Of a stretch of DNA of 61,699 nt, positions 45,582 through 57,793 are shown piece after piece. This DNA is from Fragilaria crotonensis (taxonomy: Eukaryota; Bacillariophyta; Fragilariophyceae; Fragilariales; Fragilariaceae), in contig JAKSYS010000359.1 of the NCBI GenBank assembly GCA_022925895.1, positions 1-61,699 of the forward strand, in the 5' to 3' direction. The translations under genes and the position numbers were made by a program. Position 1 is the first letter of the stretch. Each line of letters starts with the position of its first letter. Below the pieces are notes generated by a model. The model made no database searches, was not told the DNA's origin, and worked only from the letters and a program-made list of their open reading frames with translations.

Positions 45582-46260
45582 GGCTTCACATTTCCCATGG
45601 GTAATCCTCGGATTACGCGGTACTGTATTTAGTACTGTCGTACCAGGTGCCAGGTGCTATCAAGCTACTCGGACTACGGCCAGTACTGGTAGCCAGTATG
45701 GCACGTTTTGCATTTTGCAGACAGCACACAGCATTAGTTATGCCGGTAGCAGTGGTGAACTGGAGCAACCTATACAGCCGGTAGCACTTCCACTACTTGT
45801 ACTTGCAAAAATGCAGAATTTCTACCGGTAGTAACGATGTACTCTACTAGCGTATGCATGTACAAGTTGGACTAATCTATCATATTAAATGATAAGTGGG
45901 GGTGTCGTACTCAGTACTCCCGGCTCACAGTACTCCGAGTACAAGTATGTTCATGTACCAGTACCAGTAGCAGCAATGGGATTTTTAGTCGACATACTCT
46001 GTACCAAGGACTCGTACTTTTTTATACTCCAGCTCTCAATACAAGCAGCTATGTACACAACGGTCAATAACAGATTCTCATCATTCTTGTACATACGGTG
46101 TTCCAGTGCTTGTACTGTACTGGAGTTTTCATAAATAGAGTTCATTGGGTTGACCGCATGAATGAATATGTTTTGTCGCAATTCGCAACACAAGTTGCAA
46201 TGAAATACTTTAAGACCTTATGAATGATTACTATCAAGGGCATTTCCTCTATAAGCGTTC
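45582..46260. other. Divergent promoter spacer with GTAC cluster
   Basis: Spacer between the SET gene (leftward) and the glycosyltransferase (rightward). It is full of AGTACTG, CCAGTAC and GTACCAG words at 45620-46130 and includes one exact GTACTCCGAGTAC. It must carry both promoters. Confidence 0.45.
45930..45942. repeat. GTACTCCGAGTAC 13-mer, copy 4
   Basis: Exact copy in the divergent SET/glycosyltransferase spacer, about 320 bases from the glycosyltransferase start. Confidence 0.6.
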
Positions 46261-47136
46261 ATGTTGCGTATCGCTCATTTCAACTGTGTTGCTCTCGTGG
46301 TCAGTTTGATCCTCCTGCAAACCCTTTATCTAGTGGAAATCCATTCTTCGTGGTTGACTCAGCGCCCTGTTGGCATTGTTAACCTCGATGCCGATTTACC
46401 AAGACGAGTCGAAGAGCAATCCGACCCTGTTCCTGTCGAACAATCGATGTCGTTTGTCACTCTCACATACGGGCCGAAATCGGCACAGTATTCATCAAAC
46501 ATTCTGCATAACTGCCTCATGATAAAACAAGCCAAGGGGAACAACTCGTATGTAATCTACACTGACCAACCCAATGACAAGGAGTATTGCGAACACTGCG
46601 AGTGCAAGAAATTTAAATTTTACAAATGCAAGTGCCCCGTTAATTTCGGCAACTGTACTGGCGTTAAGAATGCCTGTGAAAAGAATCACTTCTTTTCCGA
46701 TATGATGCTTCGTTACCCCGAGGTTGTCTATCTCGACCACGACTTGCTCATCGTCAAGCCATCCTTCTTCGAAGCCTTCTACCCTCGTACTCGCCACCAC
46801 GATTTTCTAGCCGCCCGAGATCAAGGACGTGGGGAACTGCTCAACTACCGGAAGGATTTCAACAGTGGCCTGGTCTTCATTCGCCGCTTACCAGATGTCG
46901 ATCCTATGCTATTGCGAGCCTATCTCTACACAAAGAATACCCGAAACTACGATCAGCCAACGTTGAGCACGTTCGTACAGCTGCATTATAAGAATTGGGA
47001 CGAGCTCTCAATCAAGTGGCATTGTCGTGCTATGCTCCATCATCACAGTGACATTCCTGTCGAGCATTGCTACACTCTGCACCCGCCATGGGATGTCCTT
47101 TTGGATAGATTGAACTTCACTCGTCTGAAGGCTTGA
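46261..47136 (+). CDS. Type II membrane glycosyltransferase, GT8-like fold (291 aa)
   Basis: A GT-A-type glycosyltransferase in the secretory pathway. ATG at 46261; signal anchor HFNCVALVVSLILLQTLYLV. The catalytic region has SFVTLTYGPKSAQYSSN (nucleotide-binding start), a cysteine-rich insertion (CEHCECKKFKFYKCKC), HFFSDMMLRYPEVVYLDHDLLIV with D-H-D as the D-x-D-like metal motif, DFLAARDQGR, DFNSGLVFIRR and YDQPTLSTFV. These follow the order of GT8/glycogenin-like enzymes. The family number is by motif; donor and acceptor are unknown. Frame intact, single exon. Confidence 0.7.
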   Translation: MLRIAHFNCVALVVSLILLQTLYLVEIHSSWLTQRPVGIVNLDADLPRRVEEQSDPVPVEQSMSFVTLTYGPKSAQYSSNILHNCLMIKQAKGNNSYVIYTDQPNDKEYCEHCECKKFKFYKCKCPVNFGNCTGVKNACEKNHFFSDMMLRYPEVVYLDHDLLIVKPSFFEAFYPRTRHHDFLAARDQGRGELLNYRKDFNSGLVFIRRLPDVDPMLLRAYLYTKNTRNYDQPTLSTFVQLHYKNWDELSIKWHCRAMLHHHSDIPVEHCYTLHPPWDVLLDRLNFTRLKA

Positions 47137-50100
47137 CGCGAATGGGTTCATTAGAAGTACTTCAGTCGCTGGCTGGCTCGCAGATGCATACTCGAGTCCT
47201 CCAGTACTGCATTTGAAATTAGTGCAAATGCACTTTTTAGCATATAATGATATTGAAGGTGAGGTCTGTGGCATGACGAAAGGCACCCTGCTTTTGGCGA
47301 CGGCGTTTTTCTTCGCACTTCCCAAGGGCAAAATCCGACTATCTGTGAACGCACGACTGCGTTGAACTATACGTTCTCCGTCCTATATACAGTACACTCC
47401 TCGTAATGGGTTCAACTATGTCATACCATGGTTTGTGCCGAACTGTATCATACTTGAAATTGAAGTGCTACTGTTTTCTGAAACACTTGGCAGTACGGCT
47501 AGCTAACATGCCATAGGCTACAAGTAGGACTACATGCTGCATGTTGTTCATACCAAGATTGCAGTGGTAGTATAGTACCAGCACGTGGTCAATACCCAGG
47601 ATCAACGAATGAACTAAAGCTGTGATAAACGATGCTGCCCACTTCCGCTTAAGGGCTATCCAGCAGCTTCGCCGTTCAGCATGGCGAGCTCGGTCTATTG
47701 CTACAACAAGCAAACTGGGAAATTGATGCCACTGGATGCCTTCATTTCACCCCTGACCATCGGGTCCCCTATCACCTGTGATGGATGCAGAGGCTCTGGA
47801 ATCGCTCTTGTTTCTTCTGCGTTCCATTTGGTTGTTTGTGATGGCCGAGCGTATTGTGAGCCTCATACGGTGACAAGTAATGCAATAGCTGTATCTCATT
47901 GGTGATTGGATTGAGAATCGACACTTCAGCAGCAAATTGAATTGCTTCTGCTTATTGAATTGGGGCACCTTGTGTCATGAGGAACCATGTGAAAGGAGTG
48001 CATTGAGAGTTCTAATGCTCCACCCACATCACCGAGAATAATTTGCCCAGCACTGCTATGCATTCTGTCACACTTACATTAAGATTTCATGAGACTTGGT
48101 CTCTTCTGTTGACTTTATACAAAAAATAGTTTTCCCTGTCCATTTGAATCATAATCAAATCCTATCATCACCGCAGTTAGAGGATGTCAATAATCCGGAG
48201 TGCACTATGTTGCCTCTTTGAAACCTCATCATAGCACCACTCAAAAAGCACAGTATTGGAGAAGAGCACCAAATTGCTGGAGGGTTTATGCTACCCTGTC
48301 ATGGTGTGGTGCCGAAGATAGGTCTTGTGCTATTTTTCTTGTAGCTGCCTTTCTTCTGCCAGACTCAGTTCTGTCCGGATTGATATTTAGCCAATTGGAG
48401 TGTGATTGCATTTATTTTGTTACCTTTTATGGCTCCCCGTATTTCCTGGTAGCTATCATTGCAAGATTTGGAATGAAATGGACATCAAATTTGGTCAGCA
48501 CTTTGGACTTCCTTGAAACCTCCAGCTGCAGCTCCTCCAAAAATACTGGATTGATGGTGTTTCTGTGTGGACGGGAACCGAACTGGCCCATTGTGTAAAA
48601 TATTGACATTCTCAGCATGGAAAGCTTGTCTCCATTTGGCTCCAATGACATGATTCAGCAGCCTTAGAACAGATAGTCATGCGGGTTTAGTGAATTTGAA
48701 TATCATTGCCTTCTTCTTCTTAGAATAAGATTGTGTTTGCAACTGCATGCCATTGCAGGTATGAACATTTTTATTCCAGCGCATGATTCAGCAACAACAG
48801 CACTAAATGAAATTGGCAACATTCCAGTTTGTTTGTTGTTTCATGTTTCTCGCTGTTCTTGATTGTCATGATTGTCCTCATTGTCCGGGATTGCTGAGTT
48901 GGTGAGGTGCTCTAAAGATAGTTATGCATTCCCAAAGTTGATGAAGCTGTTGTATCCCTCCAAGCCTTGAATATTCCCACATAAACATCCGCAACCGATG
49001 ATGGAGTATGGTGTGCCATGAGCGACTTCTTGCATTTGTCCGAGATACCAGCATAGGAAATTTCGGCATTTGTAATGTTTAGCTCCTTGGTGCATATACT
49101 CACCACAAAGTATAGCAATGGCAGCATCTATTAGGCCAGTAAGAGAAGGGATGGTGAAGTTCCTGTAGCCTGGCCACCAAAGCAACAACGGATTCTCTCT
49201 AGTAAGCGGTGCTGGATATTGATTTGTGCCCAGTCAGTGCGTGTTTTGAGGTTACCACCTTCATTCAGAGGTAACTCTGCCAATTCTTCTTGTAATGCCT
49301 TTCTTCATTCCTTTCCGTAGGCATGCAATTAACTTCTCAAACTATTGGTTGATTGCCTTGCCATTCTGGATGCATTGTCGTGTTTTTGCTTTTTGCTGGT
49401 TGGACTGTTTTGTTGACGCTTGGAGTACTTGTAGCCGGTGTTTCCTTGTATTCACTTGTCTTCCTTTCAACTTCTTTTAACAATTTCATTGACTTCCTTT
49501 AACAAGCTCCTCCAAGATGCCTATAGCCTTTGCACTTACTTCACGGGGACGAGTTCTTCTGTGCTGGCAGCTCAATAGCGACCATAGGCCCTCATAGCTA
49601 ATGTTTGGTGACAAAGTCTTGACCATTTCATAAATGACTCAAGAAGCCTTCATCTATGCCTCTGGATGCTTCTTGGTGTCGTCTTTATGGAATCATAACC
49701 ATTGTAGTCTTCATCCTTTAATGTAGCTAACAGTCTAAACATAAAAACATAACACTTCAAGATTCATCTGCTCCTATCATTGAGTAGAATCTCAGTGTAG
49801 CTAGCACCAGTCAGGTCTTGCAACTCGTATTGACACCACGCTCTAACATAAGTATCAACCATCAGTCTCTCAAGCAAGCCATTTGCTTGTCTTCTACTCA
49901 TGGTTGATTCTACATTTTGAAAGAAGGTTTTGAGCCGCATTGGGCTGAGGGGCCTCCAATTCTTGCCTGTTATTCCAAACAACTGAAGCCTGATCTGCTC
50001 CCAGGTACAATCAATAAGCTTCTTGCACCTAATGTGACCGACAGACCGGGAAACAATGTGCAAAGTGGTTTAGTTGCAAGGATTGTTGGCATGGTACTCA

Positions 50101-51738
50101 GAAGCAGCATCGTGCTGTCAAGAGTTTGACTGTTCGAGAGAGTATCTTTGAGAGGTTGGCCGAATTTGCATTGATGAAAGGCATTTTGTATCCCACGTTA
50201 GTACTGGATGAGAACCATCTATGATATCTACCTGAAATTGTTGAGATGGTGGAGCTTTCGGTAATTTCATGCAACAACATCATGATCTTGGCCTTTGTCT
50301 TCAGTCATGTTGCAATCAAAGAGGATGCCTGCAATTTTTCTTCACCTGCCACAGTATGGATACTGCCTTCATCGTAAGATTAAGCTTACAACAGGGGACA
50401 GAGAAAGCAATGCCGATTGATGTGCCTGATGGACTCTGCCTTCCCTTCCCATAAAGCTACACAAGCTCAGATACCATGATTGCTTTGCTTCCTGGTCAAA
50501 TTTTGAACAATGCTCTATGCATCAAGCTGGAGATCTTCTTGAAGCTTCTAGGATGATATTTGCATCTGCAGGGCCTCCTTGGCATGGAAAGCTGCAGGGT
50601 GTCTTTCTGCACTGCCGAAACTTCGGATTTCTCCGATGGTAGTTTCACGACATATTGAATGATGCTTCTAGTAAAAGATCCACAAGAATTCGCCATCATT
50701 GAGTTACCAAGAGCGGATTGGTGGTGAAAGCTGCTCAACTGCAATTACCAGCTTTGAGACAGAGGCTCATCTCCGGCAATTGTCTCACGTGTTTGGAGAA
50801 TCAGTGACTGCAGGACAACAATGCTGATGCCCAAGATATCAACACCAAAAGGCTTGTGGCAGAACACCATCGTCATCAATGTCATTCATGGTTCTGATGC
50901 TCAAGAACCTGTATTCGATTCCAAGACTGTTCGCAATGGAAATAATCTTGAATTTGATGACTGCAGCGAACTGTTTGTCTCCGTTTGATACACGAGATAG
51001 ACCTATTCCGCAAAAACCTTGTAGCTGCAGAATGTGACCCACTACTACCCTTTGCGTTAATTTGGAGGAGTAATCCGTTCGCTAGTAGTATTGATACACC
51101 TGAATCATAGGAGAAGGATTGCTTTATCAATTTACAGGGCAATTAGTTTGAGGACAATGATGGTCGTCAATGAGAAGTGGTCATTGTAAATGCAAATCAA
51201 GTCCACCCCTCCAATGCCACAGGTTTTCTGAATACAAGCGTTACTGCAAGATGATGACATCCGCAAAAAATGAGATTCAAGAGTATAATTGAAATCATCC
51301 ATGAAGGCTTAGTTTGATTGACTGCTTTGCTGTTTGAATGCCAAAAGACTTCTCCAAACCAAATATGTTCATCCTCTACACAACACAGAAACACCATTCT
51401 TTGTTGCAACTACCGGCAGACAATTGGAATCAGCCAATCAAGACGTTTTGCTTGCTCCCCTAACCCCTTGCCACCATGCTGTTTTGTTCATTTACAGATG
51501 AAAGTCTGGATAAGTGAGTTCATCACTTCCCAGTCTTGTTGTGAGAGCAGATATAGGTGCTTCCACATGTTACAGAGGTACTAATTCGCAACATTCATGA
51601 CCAGATCCTATCATGTGAATCTGTATTCCTTCTTTCTGCCATTAGCAAACCCATACCTGGACAAATTTCTCAGCATGACACTGAAATGTTGTAATCATTG
51701 CTCCGTTTGTGGAGTCATCCTTCTTTCAAAGAAGGTCG
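47137..51738. other. Gene-poor region, probable old repeat remnants
   Basis: About 4.6 kb with no frame over ~130 residues and no recognisable domain on either strand. GTAC words that mark genic spacers are almost absent after 47600. Probably decayed mobile DNA or non-coding sequence. Confidence 0.35.
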
Positions 51739-52106
51739 TGTTATTTTAAAGTAAACTTTGTTAGCATCGCTCAACAGTGTGTGAGTGTAGTAATGATGTA
51801 AATGGGCTATTAGTATATAGATTCACAATTGATAAACTTCTGATTTACTGATACGTTCTTATTGTGAGTATCAAATGTCACTGCAACGTTGATATTCTTC
51901 ACATCGCCAACACAAGCAAACGGACGACTTTGGTTGCATCACCGTTTGCATCATATCTTTATCATTGAAGTTCTTATATGTCATCGGAGAACACCCCAGT
52001 GCCGTTTTACTAGTACCATTCATACTATTGTACACTTCGCTCACTTCCTGAGTCGATTTGTGCACTATACAGTACAGTAAGATACATCACGGTACTGATA
52101 TCATCA
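51739..52106 (-). repeat. 3' LTR of copia element
   Basis: Matches 57423-57793 over its whole length with scattered substitutions and short indels. Confidence 0.85.
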
Positions 52107-52137
52107 CACTCCCTTTCGCTTTCTACTCAGGTTGTGC

Positions 52138-55100
52138 CTACCAGTCCATGACTTTCTGTCGGTGTCGTCTGAGGGTCTCCTCGTTCAAAGCCTTCGTTAA
52201 GAAGTCCGCTGGTTGAGGTTGATCATTTGTGTTTATGGCATGTCTTGCAATCTCCTGTCGTTCCACGTAATCGCGAAAGTGGTGTAATCGGACGTTCAAG
52301 TGCTGCTTAGTTTGTGGTCAATACTTGTGTAGCTTGGCCATCTCCAGGGCACCCGAATTGTCTTCGAATACCTGACAATGTACTTGCGCTTGCAACGACT
52401 CGATCGGATAGCCCATGCCCTTCATTTCTTTTATTAATTCCATGATCGGAATGGCATCACGTAATGCAAAACTCAAACCAGTGTACTCGCTCTCAGTTGA
52501 AGACAAGGCAATTTGGGTCTGCAACTGGGACTTCCAAAGTAAGGGACATCCAGCATATTGGATATTGTAACCATGTCTTGATTGTGCCGTGTCGCGATCT
52601 TCGGCTGCCTCCTCAGGGCACCAGTCTCCGCAGAAGCTTGCGTCCACAAAGACCTCGAGATCCTTTCCTGACATCGGCTTCATGATGGTTCCCTTATCCC
52701 TCGTCCCTTTCAGATACCGAGCTAACCATCTGCCCGCCTCCCCGTGCTCCCTTTTAGGATCAGAAACGAAACAAGCACATTGATGGACCGCAAACGAGAT
52801 GTCGCTTCTCGTTGTTTTCTAGAGGGAATTTAACATACCAATCACCGAACGGTAGTTGAAAGAACCGTCAAAGTCAGGTGATTGTGAGTGGCGTGTTAGC
52901 ACCTTTGACGATGCAGCCGGGGTGCTTCTCGGCTTCACCAATGCATTCCCCATCCTTAGATCACTCAGTATCTGCTCGATTAGATGAGGTTGCGTCATGT
53001 GTATTGTTCCGTCTTCTTTGCGCCCAATGTTTACTCCCAGGAAATCGGCAAGGTCACCTCCAACTGTAATCGACAGCTTTGACTTTGTTTGCAAGCAATT
53101 CATCACTGATTTGTTGTATCTCCTCCTTATCTGGTCCGGCAAGCAAACTGTCATCAGTGTAAAGCACATACAGAGTTTAACCTCAATAGCTAACACACTC
53201 ATCAACTTTCGATTGCTTGAATCCGAGTTCCTCCGTCATTTTTCGTGACAGGTACTTGTTCCAAACCCGACCTGCTTGTTTCTGACCGTAGATATTTCTG
53301 TGAATTTTGAGGACATAGTCTTCTGTGTTGGTGTCGCCCTCAATCTTGACTCCTGCAGGTATCTTCATGTAGAGGGTCTTTTCAACCGGCGCTTGTGCGA
53401 ATGCCTGTGCAAATCTTTTTGCTTCGTGTGCCACCCATGCACTGCGGTCATTGTCAACAGCATACGCACGGAATTCCAGGATGCGACTGGCAAGTTGGTC
53501 TCGTGGTAGTGTTCTCCAAACTTCGTACGGGAACCATCAATATTCAGACGAGCCTTGTACTTCTTTATTTTGCCAGTCCTCGCATCTCGTTTCCTCCGCA
53601 TCTGCCACACTGCGGGCAGAATCGTACACCCTTCTGGAACCTCTGACCTTCGGATTACTGTGAAGTTACCGTTTTCAAATCGGTCTTTGATCTCCTTTTC
53701 CATTCCTGATTTGAATTCGTTTCAATCAGGTTCCTGGCTTGATGGTAATAAAGTGTGTCCGGGTCCGACACAGACTTATACGCCAGGAAAGGGTCGATGT
53801 GATCATGTTCGTGGTCCGGGAACATCGCTTGATATGCGAAGATTTCTCCAGCAATGTCGGTCTGTGTGTTTGTCATAAGTTCCGCCATCATCGCCCGTAA
53901 CATGTCTTGTGATGAGTTTGCCTTTCGGCTGGATCGTCTCCTTTGACCGGAGCGTCGATCCGCTTGCTCTATCGTGCTGCCATTCGCACGAGTGAGCCTT
54001 GGAGTACCTTCTTCGGTTGCTCCTGCTGCAGCTGGTGCACGTTGTTCTGCACGTGTTCCCGGATCACCTCCCCCACCTTCATTGAGTATTTCCTGGGATT
54101 ATCTCTTTCTTTTGAGTGTCTTTGCCCTTTTAGTCGGAACGAGTCTTCTCCGACGATCCATCGCATCGGGTTCCATCGGTTCCACGGCTGCGGTCCCTGA
54201 GCATGTCAAGTTGTTTGACAAATCCTTCTTTGATCTGCCACTGCAATTTTGATTTGATGTCTTTTACTGTTCGGAACGACGGGTCAAAAGCCACATGAAA
54301 TTGAGGACTGACCAGTCCGGTATCGAGGCTTAGCACAAGGGCCACTGTGCGTCCATGTTGTGGCGACGTACCCAAGTATACCTCCACCTTGCTCCGTTCT
54401 TTCCACTTGTGAAACGGCTTGCCGGATTGAAGTGGGTTGTCCAGTATGTATACTGGGCAACCGAACGGCTTCCAGTGTTTAGGTTTGCTGTAACTTTTGA
54501 GTTTGCAAATAATTCCACAGGTGTTTTTCCGTCTTCATCTTGAAAACTCGGTGTGTTGTTGATGGCCTCGTTTGCCATTCGGATTGCATACCGCCAGAGG
54601 TTAGTTGTCACGCTCTCGGACCAACGTGAGTTTGCATGAATCAACATTGTTCGTGCCATGTCTTGTAGCTCACATATGCGTCTCTCTGCTACTCCATTCT
54701 GATGGTGTGCATTCACGCCCGCAAACGTCAGGCCTTGTCCCTGTTTCTTGCACTCTTCTACCCACAGATTGGCCTTGAAGATGCCGTTGTCGGCAAGGTA
54801 GTTCTTGACTGTGATGCCGTGACGTCGTGCGTAAGTTTCGAATGCCCTTTTACCAACAATCGTTTCCTCCGCCGACGATGTCTTTTGAAGACGGACGTAG
54901 CCGAAGCGCGATCGTTGGTCCAGCACATACACCGTCGCGTGTTTATATCGCTTGGTGGTCAGCTTGCCTGTCATCTGCGCGATTAATCCGGGTGTTGGTG
55001 ACTCAAGTTGGTCCACCGATATGACTTCGCCTACCATCGCCGGGGTTTAGTCACTGTCCGTGTCCCTTCTTGTTTTCCCGCTCCATGGGCGCTTCGTCGC

Positions 55101-57387
55101 TCCTCTCGCAAACAAACATGCCGAGCATGTCGGAATGTTGCACTTGGCGAGGCGCCTTGGTAGAATTCCCTGTTTTGCCATCTCCTGGAGTTTTCGCATC
55201 GGAATGTGTCCATACTGGTGGTGTAAAGCCAATAGTTGCAACATTTCGCTGGCAGGTTGTCGCGACTCTTCATCTGGAATGATGTTTGGCTTGGTGGTTA
55301 CGGATTCCTCCGTTGTCTTTTCTTTTCTTTTGGACGGCGCCCACGGGTTAGGGCGTTGCTTCTGTGCTCTCGACGATTCTTCCTCCTCTTCTTCCTCGTC
55401 TTCGTCCGAATCTGATATGATTCCAGCGGGCATTGCTATCGTGTCATCTGACATAACATCAATCCCCGCCTCTTCGCAGAACACAGCAAACTGTTTGAAT
55501 ACTGGAGGAGCCATCGGAAATGTTGCCACGTTGTCACTCCCAAGTTTGATACGTCGTGTGTACCCCTTTCCCCAGAATAACTCACATCCGTTCCCACTCG
55601 TGCATTTGCCGCATTCCTCTCGCTTTTTCCGGTTCGAGGCTTGCGTTTGGGCCCAGTGTTGGGGACTCAACAGTCTCACTTTACCCTCTGGGATTTAGAA
55701 CGAGTTTGGAATCATGAACGTGTGGGTTGCTCCGTTGTCGTCCTCCCATTCCCATCGGAGTGGTGTTCCGATCGATACATTGACTGTTCTCAATCCAGCA
55801 AATCCCTTTATGGTTCGCGTCGTCGGTTGCAGTCGTCCGACAAAGTCGGATTTGATGTGGGATATGAATCCCGAGCATCGGTTGTCGACGCCTATCCATT
55901 GCGTGTCCTCACTGTCAAATAGAGCCATCCTCTCCAAGTGCTTTACGTTTGCCTGCATTGCCAGTGCTGGCATTGTAATCAACTCGTGGCATCGGTGGTG
56001 GAGTATTGAATTTACGAAAGTGGAGATGTGTGGAAGAATAAGTTGAGTCCAGAGTAGTTCTAGTAACTTTGTTACTGAAGTTGCAGCTCTGTTCCACCCT
56101 CCAAGTCATTCGTCATCGCTGTCAGTTCCGAGACGGTGTCTGCCTCGGCTGCATGCTTCTCAATCCTGGCGATGTATGCCTTCGCAACTTTGAGTTTCTT
56201 AGCCAGATACTTCTTGTCCTCTTTCTTGTTGTTCTCTCCCTCTTGCATAGTGCTTGAGTCCGCAATGCCCCTACATTCTTTAGGTTTATGGGCACGCCAC
56301 TTTTCGCACTTTCCTCCAGTCTCCTTTCCACACCAGTACCACATATGGCCTTTGTACATGGACTCCTTCTTGTCTCCTGCCTTAGGAGCCTGCCACTTCT
56401 TTGGATGGTCGCCATCTTTCTTAAAGTCACCATCCTTTTTCCCACCTGACTTCTCTTTATTCTTCTTTCCGCCTCCATCACCCTTCTTTCTCTCTAAGGA
56501 GACTTTCTTGTTCAGGCTTTTGACCATAGAATCAAACTTTGCCTCAAGCGCTACGATCTTCTCATCAGCAGCAGGAGCGTTCCAGATTCCCTTCTCCTTC
56601 TTCATCGTGTCGAACTTGTTCTTCGCCGCGAGCATCAGTTCATCTGGAGTCGATTCTTCTCCTTCTTCATTATCGTCTTGTTTTCGGAGCAACCACGCTC
56701 TGAATACATCATCGCTGACTGCTCCATAACCTTTGAACAGGTTGACAAGGTGCGGTCAATGATTGGATCAGAAGCTTTACGTACTGGTTGAATCGACAAA
56801 ATGTCGCTGTCAACGGTCAGGGTGTATGCATCCAGATTTGATAAATTAGTCCTGATTAGGTTGGTGGTAGCATTTGTGTCGAGGTGGCTTTCACGAATGA
56901 TGATCTTGAGCGGTGCTACCCCACCGCACGTAGAGTCCTCGTCGTTGCCGATTAGGTACTGGCTTGACCAGATTGTCACCTTCTTTCTGGCGTCTGTGGT
57001 GAGTGAGGCCATCAAGCACTTGTATAACATGTAAGTGTCTTGGGCCTCCCTGCCATGGTTAACAACGTTTTCTTCTTCCGTTTCAATGATGCGCTCTAGA
57101 GTAATCGAACCATAGTGGTCAATGAGGTTCTCACGAGCGTTGTCTTCATCGTTTTCGACCTCCGCTCCGATCCTGAGGATTCCCTTTGTCCATCCCATTT
57201 CATCAGCTCTGTCATGGACGTCCCTGAGGGATTGGTGTAGTAAACCGTCGGGTACGCAGTCGAAAGGGGTTTCCGATTAGGGTTTGATGGCACCTCTGTA
57301 GATCTTGACGTGTTCACTCTTGGAGTAATCGAGGAGACCCTCAATCACGAGAGCGGGAGCAAAAGCGAAGCGAACGTTGGCAGCCAT
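52138..57387 (-). pseudogene. gag-pol: Broken copia gag-pol
   Basis: Gag begins at ATG 57387 (AANVRFAFAP) and runs in pieces to about 56070 with a Lys-rich region and a Cys-rich CGKETGGKCEKWRAHKPKEC motif. The protease piece near 55700-55950 has WIGVDNRCS, the form seen in diatom copia elements. GAG-pre-integrase: HHQYGHIPMRKL and CSACLFARGA. Integrase: VDQL, LADNG and NGVAERRI carry the D-D-E residues (54330-55037). Reverse transcriptase: KYKARLNIDGSRTKFGEHY, NIYGQKQAGRVWNKYL and LYTDDSLLAGPD (about 53150-53700). RNase H: VDASFCGD, SSTESEYTGL, and a C-terminus PADFLTKALN ending at 52138. Frames change many times. Confidence 0.8.
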
Positions 57388-57422
57388 CTTCTTGTTGTCT
57401 TGTTCTTAGCGTAGAGGAAGCG

Positions 57423-57793
57423 TGTTATTTTAAAGTAAACTTCGTTAAGATCGCTCAACAGTACGTGAGTGCAGTAACAATGTAAATGGGCTATTAGTAT
57501 ATAGATTCACAATTGATAAACTTCTGATTTACCGATACGTACTTATTGTGAGTATCGAATGTCACTGCAACATTGATATTCTTCACCTTCGCTAACACAA
57601 GCAAACGGATACGACTTTGGTTGCATCACCGTTTGCATCATATCTTTATCATTGAAGTTCTTATATGTCATCGGAGAACACCTCAGTGCCGTTTTACTAG
57701 TACCATTCATACTATTGTACACTTCGCTCACTTCCTGAGTCGATTTGTGCACTATACAGTACAGTAAGATACATCACGCTACTGATATCATCA
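57423..57793 (-). repeat. 5' LTR of copia element
   Basis: Pairs with 51739-52106. In element orientation it starts TGATGATATCAG and ends AAAATAACA. Confidence 0.85.

Larger units (their letters stand above)
51739..57793 (-). mobile_element. Degenerate Ty1/copia (CoDi-like) retrotransposon
   Basis: Reads on the minus strand. LTRs of 371 bp (57423-57793, 5') and 368 bp (51739-52106, 3') read TGATGATATCA...AATAACA in element orientation. A purine tract GAAAGCGAAAGGGAGTG directly precedes the 3' LTR. The interior has, in order, gag, protease, integrase, reverse transcriptase and RNase H pieces, the copia order. Many frame changes and stops mean it is inactive. No convincing target duplication was found. 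Confidence 0.85.
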
